From: Microcebus murinus
Lineage: Eukaryota > Chordata > Mammalia > Primates > Cheirogaleidae
NCBI RefSeq assembly: GCF_040939455.1
Contig: NC_134108.1
Span: 17,699,501 to 17,763,500, forward strand
Reading direction: 5' to 3'
Length of the DNA: 64,000 bases
Position numbers and translations under genes: made by a program
Shown here: positions 46,841 through 60,118 of the stretch, piece by piece
Layout of the letters: the number at the start of each line of letters is the position of its first letter
How positions within the stretch are numbered: position 1 is the stretch's first letter
Notes under the pieces: model-generated
The model's database searches: none
What the model was told of the DNA's origin: nothing
What the model saw: only the letters and a program-made list of their open reading frames with translations

Positions 46841-48514
46841 TATGGTATAGACGTGAATGTTAGCTCCGCTCTTTGACCCAGAATGGACTTTGGAGAAGGG
46901 AATTACTGATAAGAAGTGTGAAGCTGACCAGGTGTAGAAATGTGGTCCCAGGTGCAGAGTTTCACAGCAAGTCATCTCTTTGCATTCCTATTACACGGAA
47001 GGTATGCAAGGATCTGGTTCCTTGAATTTCTCTCCTGGGAAATGGCTTATTATTGGTCACTAATTCCTTCTAAATGTCAGTCAATCTGATGGCATTTTCC
47101 TGGCCCCTGTTTTCCCAAAATATTTTAGATACAGAAAGTTTCAATCAATGTTTTGATTAAACATTGTACAGCCAATCCAGTACAAATTTAGACAACATTT
47201 AACCAGCCCTACGCAGTTTATTTAAGGTCTTTCTGCAAATATTTACAGAAAGCGATCATTGAAACCACACCTATGTCATAATATAGTGGCATATAAAATG
47301 AATGATGATATTAGATGTGGATATAGCATTATATGGCAGTGTACAAGAAATGCATGGAAAAAGTAATGAAAACTTTGTGCATGATCAACAGTACTCTAAA
47401 GATACACCTTATCTTAAATGGACTGGTGCTGTTAGTTCAGAAGGATAATTTTAACTTTCATCAGCTCCCTAGGCTATTGTTAATTTTGGCTATTGTTCTG
47501 AATATATTGGAATCACCTATAAGATGTAAATGTCATGAGTATAGTAGAGGGCAAGATGTCATAGCTGTCATTGAGAGAACAACCCCGGTGCAGCAAGGAT
47601 AATAATGAACGATTAATACTGGAGATGTAAAAGCAGAGACAGTGTACTGTAATAATAACACAAGAGCAATGTAATATTATATGCATTTTCAGAAAACAAG
47701 TAATGAGACACTGAGCATGCAACCTTGAGGTTTACCAGTTGTTATTGTCTTAAATTAAAACAGATGGGTTTTGTTTTCTTAAAATCAAATCTCCAAAAAG
47801 CCTCAATTCATTTATAGAACGCATAGAGTACCAGGTTTATACTGGCACAAAAGATGTTGATGGGAAATAGTGACAAGACAAAAAAGAGAGTCAAACTTAA
47901 ATTAGAGTTTTAGAAGATTATCTGTGGATCTCCTGTATTTGAAATGCCATTTCCTGGTTCAATGCATTTTAAAGGCTGTCATGTTTCTAAATTTGATATA
48001 TGATTTAAACTCTAACCTATGTTGGTATTTCATTTTAATCATAGTTTTTCTTTTTACAGTAAACAATAAATTAAAAGGAAAAATGGTGTAATACAAAAAT
48101 ATTACCTTTAGGTGATAGTTTCTGTGCCATTCTTTTGGTTTGAAATGCTCTAGCATTTAGACAAATTCTCCTTTAGGAAACACTACAGGATTAAATGCTG
48201 GCTATACTTTTGTTTTAAGTGCTGCAAAATACAACTCCTTACCCTACTATAAGCTAATGTTTTCATTGACTTTTAACGCTCATTCCTGGGTAACTCTTCA
48301 GGATTCAAAGCCAGGTGAGAAAGTGGTCCAGTGAAAAATCACTGAGTGCAAATATGTGAAAGCACATTTGGGATTTATAGAGAAATGATTCTTTAAAGCA
48401 GCTTAACCATGCAGGGTAGAGATTTTAAAGTATAGCAATTTTTTAGTAATTAGGTAGGAATGTTTTCCCCTATTCCACTAATTCCACTTTTGTTAACATA
48501 CATAACAGACCCTG
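46841..48514. other. Unassigned single-copy DNA
   Basis: Includes the repeat-free block 47090-47300 (see findings). Open frame 47333-47602 (89 codons) has no family features. Confidence 0.4.
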
Positions 48515-48712
48515 ATGTTGGTGGTTCCCAAAATTTAATGTTTATAACTATCCCCCGACTTCTGTATTAAAACCACCCACTCCCAAATTCTAAATCTCCT
48601 CCCTATCCAGTAAGTCTGGGATGGGCTCAGGGATCTGCAATTTTAATAAGACCTCAGGTGATTTTGATGCACTTGGTCCAACCCTCATATCTGAGAAACA
48701 TTGAGAATTTAG
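48515..48712 (+). mobile_element. MER5A-like hAT element
   Basis: GGTGGTTCCCAAAATTTAATG start, GATCTGCAATTTTAATAAGAC, CAGGTGATTTTGATGCAC and TGAGAAACATTG end fit MER5A. Confidence 0.7.
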
Positions 48713-48928
48713 AAATAATTATGAGAGGAAAAACAGTTTATGTTGTAAGTTATGCATCTCAAATTTTAATATACATTTAGCATGCAGTGCAGGATAGAAA
48801 AAAATATCTTTTGATACCTTCTAAACCCTTCTAACCAATTAACAATATTAGGTTTGAGCCCCCGTGCACCCAGTTGTAAATTTTATATATTACTTCTTTG
48901 AGATTTGATTCTTTGTTGTTAAATGCGG

Positions 48929-48930
<2 letters not shown>

Positions 48931-48974
<44 letters not shown>
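48931..48974 (+). repeat. GT microsatellite
   Basis: 22 perfect GT units (44 bp), likely polymorphic. Confidence 0.97.
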
Positions 48975-48977
<3 letters not shown>

Positions 48978-49139
48978 CTTTGTTATTTCTAATGTGCCTT
49001 CCTATCCTAGGTGATTCTGTGCTATACTGCACTTCTGCTTTTCTTGGCTCCTGGGTTGGGTTTCATGTGAATATAAAACCACCTCCTAGAAGCACTTTAC
49101 AAGAGCAGAGTGGAAGTAGATGTTCTCAATCTCCATAAA

Positions 49140-49262
49140 ATCAAGTCTCACATCTGTTAAATGGAGATAATGACAGCCATCATGCCAATTATATGTATAT
49201 ACACACACACACACACATACATATGTAGTACTTAATATCTAGGTTAGCACTATCTAATTATT
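49140..49262 (+). mobile_element. MIR fragment with CA run
   Basis: TCACATCTGTTAAATGGAGATAATGAC is the MIR core; TATA/CACACACA (49190-49225) interrupts it before GGTTAGCACTATCTAATTATTTG. Confidence 0.6.
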
Positions 49263-50160
49263 TGCTATTATTATTCACAAGTCATAGCATTGTGATTTTT
49301 CCTTTCTTGGAAAGGTAGAATTTGGTAGAATGAAAACATGGTGGGTCTGACAATTTTATTTATTAGTAGGAGTACAGAAAATAAAAAAGAAAGTTACAGA
49401 ATCACCAAAGGGCAGAACGTATCTTGAATTTCATCCGTGAGCAAATATACTTGTGCTACATAAAATGGATTCTGTGTCATTTATTATTTATAAACTTACG
49501 TGATTATTTGAGTAAAATCACTAAGACATCATGTGACCTTCTGTTTTCTCTATTTCTGGGCATTCAAAAAGGTTTTTGGTACCTTATTAAAAAAATTAAA
49601 ACTGCTGGAACCATTTAATGTAAACATGAACTTGAATGGAATAGCATAGCAACTTATATCTAGCTGAAGTATCTGTCAATGAGTTTCATGCTTCACTAAC
49701 CCATAAAAGAGGAAGATAAAAGTCCTTTGATTTTTCTGCCTTCCAACCCTGGAACACAGTGTCCCTGACTTTAAAATGGATGATCTCCAAAAAGAGAAAA
49801 ACGAAAAGATAGCTTGACATACTATTAACTGCTAGTATTTTTAGTATTTCAAAAAATTCACTGTATATATCCTCTCTCTGAAATATGCAACTATGACATT
49901 TCCAAGAAGGGATGGTGTGTGGTGTTAAGGACAACGCATGGGAGTGTGCCACAGGGATCTGATACTCCCACGTGTTCTGTCTGAAGGAGAAAGTTATCTG
50001 AGGCCACATATGGTGTCAGCTGCTCCCTAATGTGAGACAGACATGAAAAGGTTTGTTATTTTTCACCAACGCTATGACTTACGAATAATGTCAAATAATT
50101 AAATAGTGCTAACTTAGATATTAGTGCTATATATGTATGTGTGTGTATATATCTATATAA
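49263..50160. other. Unassigned single-copy DNA
   Basis: Nothing recognised; open frame 49686-50009 has no family features. Confidence 0.4.
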
Positions 50161-50164
50161 CTGT

Positions 50165-50320
50165 CATGATAACTGTCTTTGTCTCCATCTTATAAATGTG
50201 AAACTTAGCCACGAAGAAATCAAATCCCTTGCACAAAGTGACATAGCTGGTACGTGACAGAGCTGGGATTCAAACCCATGCGATGTGAGAGTCTGTGTTC
50301 TCAACTGGTACATAACAGCA
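50165..50320 (-). mobile_element. MIR SINE, antisense
   Basis: CTCCATCTTATAAATGTGAAAC, GTGACATAGCTGGTACGTGAC and GAGCTGGGATTCAAACCCATG (antisense B-box end). Confidence 0.8.
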
Positions 50321-50389
50321 CCTCTCAATGTAAAATTAGTTGTCCTCTTGAGCAGTACACACCTGGGGAGGCTGCACAGTTAATCCGTC

Positions 50390-50720
50390 TATGTTGGCAT
50401 TACCGAGAACATTACTGGATTTTCTTTAACGTGATTAATTGCTGATACATTACAAGCAATCCAAACGGGGAGTGAAATACCCCCCAGCAGCTCTGTCTGG
50501 CAACATGAAAAGGAAATGAGTTGGCCCTCAGGCTTGGGCACAGCCCACGGACAAGCTTGGTTTGGTCTGTGGCTTTGGCTGTGACAGGGTATTACATTTT
50601 AATTAATTACCAAAATAAACACAATGAAATTTAAAAGCTGTACATGCTAATCTAAATTTCTGTTCTCTCAGAAAATCGGAGCCTTTCCATTCTGCTTGTT
50701 TCGCCAGTTTCCCATTGTCT
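50390..50720. promoter_or_regulatory. Candidate conserved noncoding element
   Basis: Repeat-free block with GTGATTAATTGCTGATACATTAC, CACAGCCCACGG, TTGGTTTGGTCTGTGGC and CATTTTAATTAATTACC (homeodomain- and RUNX-like words). Enhancer role is inference from texture only. Confidence 0.3.
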
Positions 50721-52310
50721 TATCTCCCAGAAATGGGCTGAGGATTGCTTTTGCCACATCTGCATTCATTCCACTTCAGTTGTGCATGTCACCTGCCTGG
50801 CCTCTCCACCATTTCATTTCATAATGACTTTAATAAAAACACTGTTTTCAAGGAGAAAATGGAAATAAAACAATTATTGAAATGTGCTAAGGGGAATTTC
50901 AGAATAGTGTCTGTTAGGTTAGAAGGGCATTCATTCCTATGCATATCCATGGGGAGTTAAAGGATAAATGCAGAGCATTATTATGAGCAAAAAGAACTAA
51001 GAGATTAAAACCATGGAAAACATAAAAGTTAATTCTGGCCCTTCCCCAATTTTCTGTGCACCTCAAGCAAGTTCCTCAACTTTCAGAAAGAGCAGCATAT
51101 TTTCTAAATTGTGAGTATTATTCACACTTTAAAAAAAGAAAAAATTTCATGCCATGGTCAATGTGTACTACTCCAGGTAAGATCAAAATGTCAGAAGAAT
51201 GAATGGAAAAAAGATTCCACAACAATATCACAAATCCCTCTTTCTCCAAGAATGAAAAGTCACTGATTCTGAAAAAAATAGTACCCATCAGACAGAGTAA
51301 TCACAAAAGTAGATAGTAATTTTATAATGTTGCTAGATAAGAAATTCACAAATATGTTTCTCTAATGTGCTGCTGATATTTTTCTTCTGATTAGAAATGT
51401 GTTCACCAAGAACTAGCCCATGCAAAATTCAGTAGCCAAACATGCTTTAGATTGTGTCTTTAAAATATTTGATTTTATCCATGTTACATGCAAACCACTT
51501 TATGCCTTGTTTTATATGCAGTGTTAGGATTTGTGAGACCATACACCCAAACCTCTAGTTATTTAGTTATTGGTTCATTCTTATCTTCATTTGCAAGGTA
51601 TTCATCCAGTCTCTACTATATGCCAGGTTATCAGCTAGTCATTATAATTTGTAACCTGACCAGGGACATGGTTGGAATGGTGAGGGATTTCCAAAGTTAT
51701 TATGGAGGATGCTCTATGTGCTTATTGTTATATTTTGAAGTTTGAATGCTGTCCCAGCTCCTGATATTAATGAAGAAATATTCCCTCACATTTAAGTTCC
51801 AAAATTACAAGCAAAGTAGCAAATATCCCAGATATATATTGTCCTCAACATTGTTTGTGAATCAAGCTAGGAGAAGTGTCTGCATAGTAGTTTAATATCA
51901 GTCTGCTGACACTGAAGGGAAAGGGGTGATAGGATTTTAATGAACTAATTATTTTTCTTTGTGAAAAATTGCCAGTCTCTCCGCCTCATTCCTATCATTC
52001 TTCAAAATCTATTTCAGAGCCTTTGAAATTCTGTTGCATTCCTTTTGGCAAATTGTCTGGGCCTGTGTTGCCTTGGCCTACCTCCTTCTCCTTTCTTTCA
52101 ACTTTCCCCTTACCTTACCCATCACTTTAGAGAAGGGTTTTAAAGTCAAATATGCTAAGTATTCCTTCACACAAGATACAGATGACATCAGTGATTAAGG
52201 TTTTAGAATATCTTCAATACATTCACCTAGATTAAAAAAGGTAATCTATGATTTTATTTAGATCTTTTAAGGTTCCAGAATTATAATTCAGACGTAGCCT
52301 GTAAGCAATT
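50721..52310. other. Unassigned single-copy DNA
   Basis: No gene or clear repeat. Open frame 51488-51745 (85 codons) has no family features. Confidence 0.4.
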
Positions 52311-52459
52311 ATTTACAAGCCTGCTTCCTTTCCTTCCTAACATAAAAGCACAGTGAACAGCATCTTGGTCACTTGGCCACTGAGCAATTGCAACATGTTC
52401 CAACTGAGGCTACCAGCCAGAAGCCTGTTAATACCCTATTGAGAATAATTTATATTAAG
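52311..52459 (+). repeat. 149-bp duplicated block, copy 1
   Basis: Aligns without gaps to 52874-53022; by hand count 122 of 149 positions match (82%). Shared words include CTGCTTCCTTTCCTTC and GCCTGTTAATACCCTA. Similarity stops abruptly at both ends. Family not recognised. Confidence 0.85.
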
Positions 52460-52873
52460 TAAGTCACAAGGAAGACACAAGAAGGAAAAGGTTAACCTTG
52501 CCAAATGGGTGTCTTCAGTGAATTAAATGAAAGCCATGGTTCACTCTTTCCCCCAGAATCCTGGGTGAAAATTGAAAATAGAAGCCACATTGATTAGAAG
52601 TATTTTTGGATTTTTTTCTTTTCACTTTATGGGCTTAGCACATATTCATTTGAAAACTCTTCTCTGCTTTTATTTCACCATAAAAAAGTTTATTCTCTGA
52701 TTCAGAATTTTACCTGGCTGGAATGATTGAGATGAGTTTGTGTATATAAGTAGGGGCTGGAGTTGAGGGGAGTGGAGAAGAGAAGGAAATCAAAACAGCT
52801 CTAAAGGTCTATATTTTTAACCACCTCAACCAGTGATATATGTGTTTTCTTAGGTATTTACCAAACTCTATTT

Positions 52874-53022
52874 GTTTACAAGTCTGCTTCCTTTCCTTCT
52901 TAATGTTAAACCACAGTAAACAACATGTAGGCCATTTGTACACTGAACAATTGCAACAAGTTCCAATTGAAACTGCCAGCCAGACGCCTGTTAATACCCT
53001 AATGAGAACGATTTGTATTAAT
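52874..53022 (+). repeat. 149-bp duplicated block, copy 2
   Basis: Direct-repeat partner of 52311-52459, offset 563 bp, same orientation. The 415 bp between the copies is not repeated. Confidence 0.85.
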
Positions 53023-53679
53023 TAGATTGTGCTATCTACCTAATAGGTTCAGTTCCATCAAAGTCTATATAGTTGGAATTCTTAGAATGCAGAAACATGT
53101 TTTTTGTAGGGATTTATTTCCTTTTCCCTGAGAAAGAAAAATGCAGATAATTCACAGCATGTTGTCATCATCTTCAACCTTTGTGAGCATATTTGTGTAA
53201 GAATATTGATCCAAGCCTTGGAAATACACAAATACATGGGGGTATAATGCATCATCTCTTTTTGTTTTGTTTTTCAACCACCAAGTAGCTTACAAATTGC
53301 ATGAAGAAACAGATCATATGCATATGCAGACAATTAACTATACGTATGGTAAATGGCGTGGACAATAATGATGTAGGACAGGGTGGGATAAAAAGCAGAT
53401 ATGAAAAGTTCCATGGAAATTGTTAGTATTTTAAGTTTGCTGCAGCTCTCCTAAGACTAAATATCAGCCAGAAAAATGACTATTCAAAAGAACCGAAGAA
53501 AGTACAATGAATGGAAAACACATTGAATTTCTTTCCTCTCAATTTCTCTACCAGGGATCTATTTCCTTTGGCCTAACAACTGGAGTGTTTCCTGGATCTC
53601 TGGCTCTTGGTTCACATTCTGGTGGCTTAAGCCACTCACCTGTGGCTCTTTATATTGCCCCCAAATTGCTTTAGAACAA
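53023..53679. other. Unassigned single-copy DNA
   Basis: Nothing recognised. Confidence 0.4.
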
Positions 53680-53975
53680 GGTGTGGCAAACTTTTTCTAT
53701 AAAGAGCCAAATATAGTAAATATTTTAGACTTTGTAAGCCATGTGTGTTTTGTCATAACTACTCCATTATACAACTGTACTAGCACAAAAGCAGCCATAG
53801 ATAATATGTAAAAAATGAGGATGGTCAGATTCTAATAAAACTTTATTTATGGACACTGAAATTAGAATTTCATATAATTTTCATGCAGCATGAAATATTG
53901 TTCTTTATTTGATTTTTTGCACTCACTTAAAAATATAAAAACCACTCTTACTTAGCTCATGGGCTGTACAAAAAT
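53680..53975 (+). mobile_element. hAT-Charlie-type element, longer form
   Basis: GGCAAACTTTTTCTATAAAG, ATATAGTAAATATTTTAGAC, GCAGCCATAGATAATATGTA, AATAAAACTTTATTTATGG, then an extra internal block before GCTCATGGGCTGTACAAAAA. Same family as 33065. Confidence 0.75.
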
Positions 53976-54559
53976 AGATATCCGGGAACGCATGTCACTT
54001 TTCAACTTATGTTGACTATTAGAATTCTACTGTTCTAAGATCATGCTGTTTTCTTCCATTTACCAAATGCTTTTGCAGCAATAAAGTCAATTATAATTTC
54101 AGATTTAACATCCTTTTGTTAAGCAAATAATGTAAAAGGCTTTTTACAAATTATGTAAAAAGACTTTGTTTTACTAGATAAAAAACACTTTGGTAACGAC
54201 TCATCTCTATGTGCAAAACCCAAAGAATGTTTAATTTACTGTGTGAACTACTGTTGAAAACTTTGCTTTCATTGCTAACTCTGGGCATGAATAAGGCCTT
54301 ACGAATGCCTTCTTTTATCAGTCAAAATCCCATTTTTGCTCTAGCCACAGCTAATTCCATAAAGGAGACAAGTCCAACTGAAACTTTAATGATAAAATAA
54401 TAAATACTTATTAATTATTTTATTTAGTGAATTATAAATAAATACATATTAATCAAACATGTTACTGTTAAATTTGCCAACCACTTTATATCAATACATA
54501 ATATTAAGCATGAAAACTGTCCTTGCCTGGTATATGTGGAAAGAAATGAAGACTTAAAT

Positions 54560-55086
54560 GAGAAGCAGCAAGAGCTACTGATTCAGAGCTTGTTAGAGTG
54601 AAGGTATCAGCGACCATTGCTTGTGTTTTGGCAGAGACTCGAAGGGAGGCGGAGGAGCGAGATTGCTTTATAGTGGAAGAAAGAGAAGTCTTCAGCTGTG
54701 CCCTGATTGGATGAGGAAGCTGTCAGAGGGCTAATTGGAAGCAGCGCATCCGAATGATTGGCTAAGGGAGCGTATATGGCTTTCTCTGGCTGGTCCTAAG
54801 CTGCAAGCCAGGACAAAAATTAGGGAAGTTATCAAGTCATTAATCAAGTCCTGAACATTTTGGGCTGATTGTTACAGAGGTTATTGTCTGACATCCTGAC
54901 CTAGTTGCTAGAGATAGCAGTCTGACTTCCTGCAAAGTGTGACTTACAGATGGCAGACTAGATTCCCAAATGGTTTCTGTAGATGATAAGTTGGTTTCCT
55001 GAGCTGGTTACTGCACATTGTGAGACACAGTTCTACTTTTAGAGATGGTCCGGCCATTGTCTGTTTGTATATTCCGTCTTTCCAAC
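54560..55086 (-). mobile_element. LTR-like promoter segment (endogenous retrovirus solo LTR candidate)
   Basis: On the minus strand it begins TGTTGGAAAG at 55086 and carries CCAAT at 54761, 54738 and 54710, then TATAAAG at 54672-54666, the arrangement of a U3 promoter. The downstream part is GC-richer (CTCCTCCGCC). No gag, pol or env sequence lies beside it. The 3' boundary and target duplication are not clear. Confidence 0.5.
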
Positions 55087-55468
55087 ATAACAATATCTAT
55101 GATTTTTTAAAAGGATAATCATAGATAAATTTGGATAGAACTCCAAGACTTACTCCAGAGAAACAAAACAATAGCAATAATATATTATTATTTAAATTAC
55201 GTAAAAAAAATAAATAAAAGGAATAAAAGCCTACCGAAACAATGCTATAGATATTTAGCAAACATATAATGTTTAGCATGCATTAGATGTGAATGTACGT
55301 GCTCAGCAAAAGATCTGAAATGTTATACAAAAACAAAACAAAACAAAACACATGATTGGAAAGACCAAGAGAATCACTGAAGGTACGGAATGAATACCTG
55401 TAGTTTATTCCTGGACCCTAGGGGTGATGGCAAAGAAAGCAGCTTTTTGTGGTGGTGTCCATATATGT
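55087..55468. other. AT-rich sequence with AAAC run
   Basis: AAAAC repeats at 55329-55350; otherwise unassigned. Confidence 0.4.
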
Positions 55469-55745
55469 GTGGGTATTAGTTTAGGATCTTTAAGGAAAGC
55501 GCTCCTTCAATGATTAGGAGGGACACAATAAGGAATTAAGGATTTTATTATTTATAGGTCCTGCAGGGTGCACAGCATGCCTGGAGACCACACACGCTCT
55601 GGTCAGGAAGCACAGGCAGGGAGAAAGACAGACCCTTGGGCTAATACCTTTATTGAGTCCAGGGCATTATCCAAACAAGATTTCCTTGAGGAGTTTTAAT
55701 TGGTGGGTTTAAAACAAGCAGGCCTGAGTTCCTGGTACTGGTCTG
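55469..55745 (-). mobile_element. Second LTR-like segment (R/U5 part)
   Basis: The minus strand reads CCTGGACTCAATAAAGG (AATAAA), TCTTTCTCCCTGCCTGTG and CAGGCATGCTGTGCACC, and ends CTAATACCCACA at 55469, resembling the R-U5 half of a class I LTR. Not similar to the segment at 54560-55086. Moderate to low certainty. Confidence 0.4.
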
Positions 55746-55827
55746 TGGCCTGTTAGGGACTAGGTACAAACGAAAGTAATATTTTGATCCAATTTTCTAT
55801 GGACAAGTCACAGAGATAAAAATTTTA

Positions 55828-56118
55828 GGCCAGGTGTGGTGGCTCACACCTGTAATCTTCGCACTTTTGGAGGCCAAGGCAGGAGGACTGCTTGAGGCCA
55901 GGAGTTCTAGACTAGCCTGAGCAACAACAAAACCCTGTTTCTACAAAAATTTTAAAAATTAGCCTGGCATGGTGTTGTGTTCCAAATAGTCCCAGCTCTT
56001 TGGAAGGGTGAGGTGGGAGGATCACTTGAGCCCAGGAATTCAAAGTTGCAGTGAGCTATGATGAGGCTCTCTAGCTGGGCAACAAAGTGAGGCCCTGTCT
56101 CACAAAAAAAAAAAAAAA
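55828..56118 (+). mobile_element. Alu, older type
   Basis: GGCCAGGTGTGGTGGCTCAC to GGCCCTGTCTCAC plus A15 tail; linker lacks the lemur block, many substitutions. Confidence 0.9.
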
Positions 56119-57324
56119 GAAAAGAAAAAAAAATTTTTTTTAGAAGTTTCTAACTTCTCAGAAGATAAAGATAATGAGGGAATGTATCATTAATATTATG
56201 ATCTAATATTCAAGGAACTGATTCCATCAGACAAAAAAGTATGCACGTATGTTTCTTTTAAAATATATCTTTTATACACTAGGGATATGGCCATGTGTTA
56301 TATGCATACTATTATGATTTATGTCAAAGTGATTTAAGGTGATACTTATAATAAATGCAGATTCTAATAGGATGACACTTAGGAGTACTTTACTCTAACT
56401 TTCTTGTTATATCCAAAATTATTTGAGAAGCACCTTTATTATATTATAGACATGTCATTGTAAAAATGATCATGGTAAAAATTATCATGGAATATTTTAT
56501 AATGTGGCTTAAATTATAAATAAACTCTGTAAACTATATTATTGAGAAAAATAATATAAATGTATAAATTTTTTAAAAAGCTAAACAAGTTTAAAAATTT
56601 GACTGTTCTTTTTATAAAACCTAAAGAATACACTTAGCAAGAATATTATTCAAATAATTGTCTTGCTGAAAATGTATTTTTTAATGTACTATGAGTCATT
56701 TAAAACTTTTAGTGACACTTCATTGAGTTCTATCCATTTACCCTAAAAACTACAAATACTAATTCTGAATCACAGCAAATGGGAAGGGAAATTGATTTAT
56801 TTTACTCTTACATAGAAAATAGAAGTACTGTTTCATTGTTATTGCTTTCATGGTCTTTGTGTCTATGGTAAGAGGCTATTCTCTGGTATAAGGATATGTC
56901 TAGATGCACATAGAATTTGTACTTAAAATATCAAATAACTCAATTAAGAAGTGTCAATTTTAAAATCCATAAGAATAGATCTGTTGATGAGTTTTAGAAA
57001 GTACTTGATTTCAATAATATGAAACAAGTTACTAAGGCAGAAAATAACAACTTCTTTTTTCCTCTGTCCCGAGATAAAAGATAGAGGTGAGTCAGTAGTT
57101 TCTGCTGTATTTTATAATCATCATAATATACACAAAAACTATTAGTGACTCATACACAATTTGTTTTCTGCTGAACTGTGTGTTCCTGTTCACATGGGCT
57201 AACCCTCCTAATTCACTACTAACACTAAAGCCTACGTCATTATGCTTTATACAAACATGCTTTGAGAAGTAGTAGGTCTTTTCCCCAAGTGCAACAAACT
57301 GAGTACATTTAGTACAATACACTG
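56119..57324. other. Unassigned AT-rich sequence
   Basis: No repeat family or gene recognised. Confidence 0.4.
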
Positions 57325-57645
57325 TACTAGAGTATAAGGTGAGCCACATAAATATTTTTGAATTTTTTAGTAGCTATATTAAAATGAGTCCAAAGAAATG
57401 GTAAAATTGATCTTAATTTATAATGTATTTTATTTAACCCACTATGTCTAAAATATCATTTCAACATGTAATGAATGTAAAAAATTATTGATGAGATATT
57501 TTATATATTTTTATATTAAATCTGTGAAATTACGTATGTGTTTTACACAAATCACACATCTCAGTTTGGGTCAGGTACATTTCATGTGCTCAATAACTTC
57601 CATGGCTAGTGGCTACCATACTGCACAGTGCAGATATAGAGTTTA
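57325..57645 (+). mobile_element. Ancient DNA transposon-like fragment
   Basis: GAGCCACATAAATATTTTTG, TTAGTAGCTATATTAAAA, TTCATGTGCTCAATAACTTCC and GGCTAGTGGCTACCATACTG resemble an old MER-type element. Subfamily unknown. Confidence 0.5.
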
Positions 57646-57730
57646 TACAAAAAAGAAAGAAAGGAAAAGTGGAGGGAGGAAGGGATGAAGACAAGAAGGG
57701 AGAGAGGAAGAAAAGAAGGAAGGAAGGAAA
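57646..57730 (+). repeat. Purine-rich GAAA/GGAA tract
   Basis: A/G-rich run with AAGG and GGAGG units (57646-57730). Confidence 0.85.
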
Positions 57731-57884
57731 CTTGGCATGAGTCCCTCAAAATAGTCACAACATTTTTTCAAAGGTGAAAAGTAAACATTAATTGTGTCAC
57801 TAAGGGTTCAAGGCAAACAAGGAACTGTGTAGTTTTGGTTTTCTACCAGTAACTTGAATGTCTTCCATAGAATATGAAATACTT

Positions 57885-57990
57885 AAGGGCAGGGAGAGTT
57901 TTCTTATTCATCTCATTACCGTCAGAGCCTAACACATTGCCAGGCACGTGTTAGACATAAGCATTGGTTGAGTACGTTCAATGAATGATC
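57885..57990 (+). mobile_element. L2 3' end
   Basis: TTAAGGGCAGGGAGAGTTTTC, GCCTAACACATTGCCAGGCAC and TTCAATGAATGATCAATG match the L2 3' terminus. Confidence 0.65.
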
Positions 57991-59158
<1,168 letters not shown>

Positions 59159-60062
59159 CCCCATGTTCTAACTGTATTTGGGTCATGATGACATTGCTTA
59201 CTGTGTTCCTTCTTGTCCTCACAACATACAACCTATTGGCATAAACAAAAGAAAACAGCAATGCTTTCCAGATTTTGTGTCTATGCTTTAATCGTAATTC
59301 AGATTCATCGTTTGTCTTTACTATGTCCCCTAAACTTATTATTATATTCAAGTTGAAAATTGTTCTTGATTTATCACATTTTGGGGGGAGATGGGGAAAA
59401 AAAAATAAGGAATTTACAAAGTGTCACTGAATGAATTAGCCTTACAGTTACTATGGATTCTCAGTCCCAAGTTTACATTTTGTCTAGAAAAAGAAGCATT
59501 TAAGGGTTGATTTTTCAGTGTGTATGGTGAGAGTATTATGAAGTGTTTATTATAGAAATACTATCAGAATTAAAGAATAACTAACTTTGCAAAAATGACT
59601 GCATGTTTAATTTATTCTTCCTTGGAGAATTGGTCTTCACTAGAAACTGTGTTGCAAGAAGCAGTTATATATGGTCGAGGGATAAGAACCTGTTGTGCAG
59701 GACTCAGGTTACTTCATATCCCTTTCAAGAGGCTATGGTCTGCCTTATCAAAACACTTTCTAAAGACTGTGAACCGCAGATTTCTCCATACAGTATTTCA
59801 AGGAAACTTATAATTACTTGGAAATTTGCCATGAGGGAATTGCTAGTGCGGATTAGCTGAGTAGATACCATTTCTGGATTCTAGAAAAGAAAATCATAAA
59901 AAAGAAAACTTGCCTCAATGCACACTCAGATGGAGCTATTTTCTCTGAATGTTTCTATTTATTTTACCAGAATAAGTTAAACAAATATTTACTGAGTGGC
60001 TACTATGATCAGACACTGTGCCAGAAGCCATAAACAAATAAGACAATGAGATTCCTTACGGT
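59159..60062. other. Unassigned, with antisense L2 remnant
   Basis: 59985-60060 (TTACTGAGTGGCTACTATGATCAG, AGACACTGTGCCAGAAGCC) resembles an antisense L2 3' end. Open frames 59595-59860 have no family features. Confidence 0.45.
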
Positions 60063-60118
60063 AAAAGCATAGGATTTGTATGTATATATATATATATACA
60101 TACAAATCCTATGCTTTT
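60063..60118. repeat. Perfect 56-bp palindrome
   Basis: 28-nt arms starting AAAAGCATAGGATTTGTATG meet without spacer at 60090/60091 in a TA core; no mismatch. A second perfect palindrome GCAAATATATATTTGC follows at 60122-60137. Confidence 0.95.

Noticed and set aside
53563..53625. GGAGTGTTTCCTGGATCTCTGG resembles part of STXBP5 exon 1 on the plus strand
   Set aside because: The similarity is one short stretch without the reading frame or flanks; probably coincidence and not a retrocopy.
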